From positions 92,963,483 through 93,027,482 of the forward strand of contig NW_023605083.1 of NCBI RefSeq assembly GCF_014898055.3: 64,000 nucleotides of DNA. The letters are read 5' to 3'. A program made the translations under genes and the position numbers. Below the pieces are notes generated by a model. The model did not search any database and had not been told where the DNA came from. It saw nothing but the letters and a program-made list of their open reading frames with translations. The stretch is from Talpa occidentalis. Lineage: Eukaryota; Chordata; Mammalia; Eulipotyphla; Talpidae. Each line of letters starts with the position of its first letter. Position 1 is the first letter of the stretch. Shown here piece by piece: positions 62,473 to 64,000 of this stretch.

Positions 62473-63119
62473 ATGTACATGTTAAAAAGTAAATGCTTAT
62501 ATATAATTTATTCACTTTTAGCAAGCCATTACAAGAAAGAGATGAGCTCATGCAAGAAGTGGCCAGTTAATGAGCAGAGATGGAAGGAAAATCTAGAAAG
62601 CTGGGGCCTCCCAGAGTTGGAAAAGAAAACTACTGCTGCACCCCAAGCAGCAGGAAATTCTGTATGTATTCAAAGCCTTTCTCACCTTCCTTCCATGAAG
62701 ACAAAGAAAGAGGTTCAGCCCCATAGCAGTCTTAGGTTTACTGCCATTCCTCCTCAATCTGTTGTTTCAGGTAACCCCAAAGTAGCTGTTTTTATAATGA
62801 GGAAGAATGAGTTTAGTTGGAAGTCAGAAAATCAGCCAATACTATGTACAGAAATGGAACTTGAAAATGGCTCCTGGCATGCTGAACAGAGGATCCACAA
62901 GTTTTGAAAGAATCAGAGCCACCTTAGAGCCTGCTGAAGAAGAGTTTCTATTACTCAGAACTCCTGGCCTTTGAATTAGACATAGTACTGGACGTGGAGG
63001 GGTTGTGTTCTCTGTGTGGACAAAAGGTAGCTGCAGGGGCGACTGTTAAATTACTCCATCAGCGTTCACTTTCCCTTTCTTCAACAGTAATAGTGTACAT
63101 TTCCCAGTTGCGCAAGTAG
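62473..63119 (+). pseudogene. Unassigned coding-like stretch in three successive frames
   Basis: I do not recognise this. A + strand frame runs 144 codons from 62473 to 62907; its last 120 residues begin at a methionine near 62542 (MSSCKKWPVNEQRWKENLES) and are hydrophilic and rich in K, E and S. A second frame, open from 62801, continues past that stop with the text TSFERIRATLEPAEEEFLLL and ends at TGA 62972-62974. A third is open from 62928 to TAG 63117-63119 and includes VLDVEGLCSLCGQKVAAG. The pattern fits one old reading frame broken by two indels, such as a decayed gene copy, but chance is possible. An acceptor-like TTTATTCACTTTTAG lies just before 62522. It is antisense to STX8. No domain, signal peptide or membrane segment was recognised. 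Confidence 0.3.
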
Positions 63120-63129
63120 CTAAATTCTT

Positions 63130-63406
63130 TATTTTTAAATTTATTTTATTAATTTATACATACAAGAGCTGGGGTGTAGGCCAGAGGTGCAGGGGAGGGG
63201 GGTGGTGGCAGGATTCACCAGAGACAGAGTGGGGAGCAGAACAGGCAGATTGACAGAAATACACTGCTGAGGGGAGCAGTGGGTGAAACAGGAGAGGTCT
63301 GCTGTGCCATGTGGGTAGCTCCCTGGCCAAGAATTGAACTCATGCTGCAATGGCTGCCAATAGCTTCATAGTGCTGAGACTAACACCTTGCACCACCAGG
63401 GAGGTC
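63130..63406 (-). mobile_element. tRNA-derived SINE, older copy (copy 7)
   Basis: Duplications CTAAATTCTT at 63120-63129 and 63407-63416 flank it. On the - strand the head reads GGACCTCCCTGGTGGTGCAA, the B-box region is mutated (GTTCAATTCTTGG), and the body carries the family landmarks. The A-rich tail (T on the + strand) starts at 63130. Confidence 0.9.
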
Positions 63407-63559
63407 CTAAATTCTTATTAATGAAAAGAGAGAAGTAATGTGTCTTACTTCTAGGTCTGACAACATCAGCAGTGCATGTTAATGCTTTTTCCATTCCTGG
63501 ACCCTTACCTAGCTTTGACCACGTAGGTGAGGATCCATGCAGCATAGGTGAGAGACAAG

Positions 63560-63840
63560 ACTAAAAGGGGGTAAAGTATGACTCTCATGAAAAGACAAAC
63601 TCAAGAAGATAGAAATCACATCAGTGATTGTCAGGGATTGGTGGGTAGTGGTAGAAGGGGGAACTCTGACCACTAAGGAGTATAAGGGAACCATTTGGGA
63701 TGGTGGGACCAATAATTTTGATTGTATTGTGATGGTTGTCACAGATTACATGTTTGTCAAAACTCAGAATTGGTTCATATAAAAATATTCACTTTCAATG
63801 TGTGTAAATTAAACCTCAACATACCACACACACACACACG
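63560..63840 (+). mobile_element. L1M-type LINE-1 3' end with (CA)n tail
   Basis: 'tcagtgattgtcagggattg', 'aagggaaccatttgggatgg', 'tgatggttgtcacagattac' and 'tttgtcaaaactcagaattg' then 'taaattaaacctcaacatac' is the classic old L1M 3' end in + orientation. It runs into a CA repeat at 63825-63839. Confidence 0.7.
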
Positions 63841-64000
63841 AACGGTCCACTGGAGAAGAGCTCTCCCGCTGCAACCTACACCGATCATTTAAGGGCTGTT
63901 ATATGAAACAGAAACAGTCCTATGTTGTACAAGGCACTATATTGTTTCAACATGGTAGCTTAGCCTTTATCCTGATGTGTGTGTGTATGTGCATATGTGT

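Larger units (their letters stand above)
21480..64000 (-). other. STX8: STX8 last intron (host interval)
   Basis: The remaining 42.5 kb lies upstream of the STX8 terminal exon on the - strand. I looked for the penultimate exon, which should encode the end of the SNARE motif and the linker before the anchor, and did not see it, so the whole stretch is probably one long intron. That matches STX8 being a very large gene with long introns. It is AT-richer than the NTN1 side and dominated by interspersed repeats listed separately. Stretches with nothing I can name include 33.1-34.4, 36.6-37.85, 39.5-40.45, 40.7-42.0, 44.0-44.75, 45.2-46.8, 48.0-49.0, 53.0-54.3, 58.4-60.5 and 61.05-61.4 kb. Confidence 0.75.

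Noticed and set aside
1..64000. CRISPR arrays, operons, prophage or other prokaryotic systems
   Set aside because: Spliced vertebrate exons, SINEs and LINEs throughout show a mammalian nuclear genome; no regularly spaced direct repeats of CRISPR type were seen.

Overview
This window is mammalian nuclear DNA. It holds the 3' ends of two neighbouring genes in convergent orientation: the last coding exon and long 3' UTR of NTN1 (netrin-1) on the + strand, and the last coding exon and short 3' UTR of STX8 (syntaxin-8) on the - strand. Both calls rest on direct reading of the encoded protein ends and their splice acceptors. NTN1 and STX8 are also neighbours on human 17p13.1 (established knowledge). 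No complete protein-coding gene lies in the window.

Layout. 1-12962 is GC-rich intron of NTN1 with no other NTN1 exon found; 12963-13291 is the terminal NTN1 exon, encoding the C-terminal NTR domain. 13292 to about 16650 is its 3' UTR, ending after an AATAAA at 16625. About 16.65-21.32 kb is the intergenic gap. 21320-21479 is the terminal STX8 exon (3' UTR plus the syntaxin membrane anchor). 21480-64000 is STX8 intron, more AT-rich and full of transposable-element remains; the penultimate STX8 exon was not found in it.

Repeats. The most informative is one tRNA-derived SINE family with seven copies (35.8, 44.8, 52.1, 52.6, 54.4, 56.8 and 63.1 kb). Most have clear target-site duplications, and younger and older copies can be told apart. 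I do not recognise it as primate Alu, rodent B1/B2, carnivore CAN SINE, ruminant Bov-tA or vespertilionid VES. With a recently active L1 this suggests a eutherian outside primates and rodents, probably Laurasiatheria, possibly a bat; I cannot name the species. There are L1 insertions with intact target-site duplications, one carrying a 5' inversion (twin priming), plus older L1M/HAL1, L2, MIR, MER5A and MLT1-like fragments.

Best leads beyond annotation: a coding-like stretch antisense to STX8 at 62.5-63.1 kb, readable in three successive overlapping frames; the unnamed SINE family; a pair of RFX X-box-like palindromes in the NTN1 intron; a G-quadruplex-prone purine block at 29.05 kb; several small tandem duplications; and a base-composition shift near the STX8 3' end. 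I found no clear evidence of a wholly new biological system.
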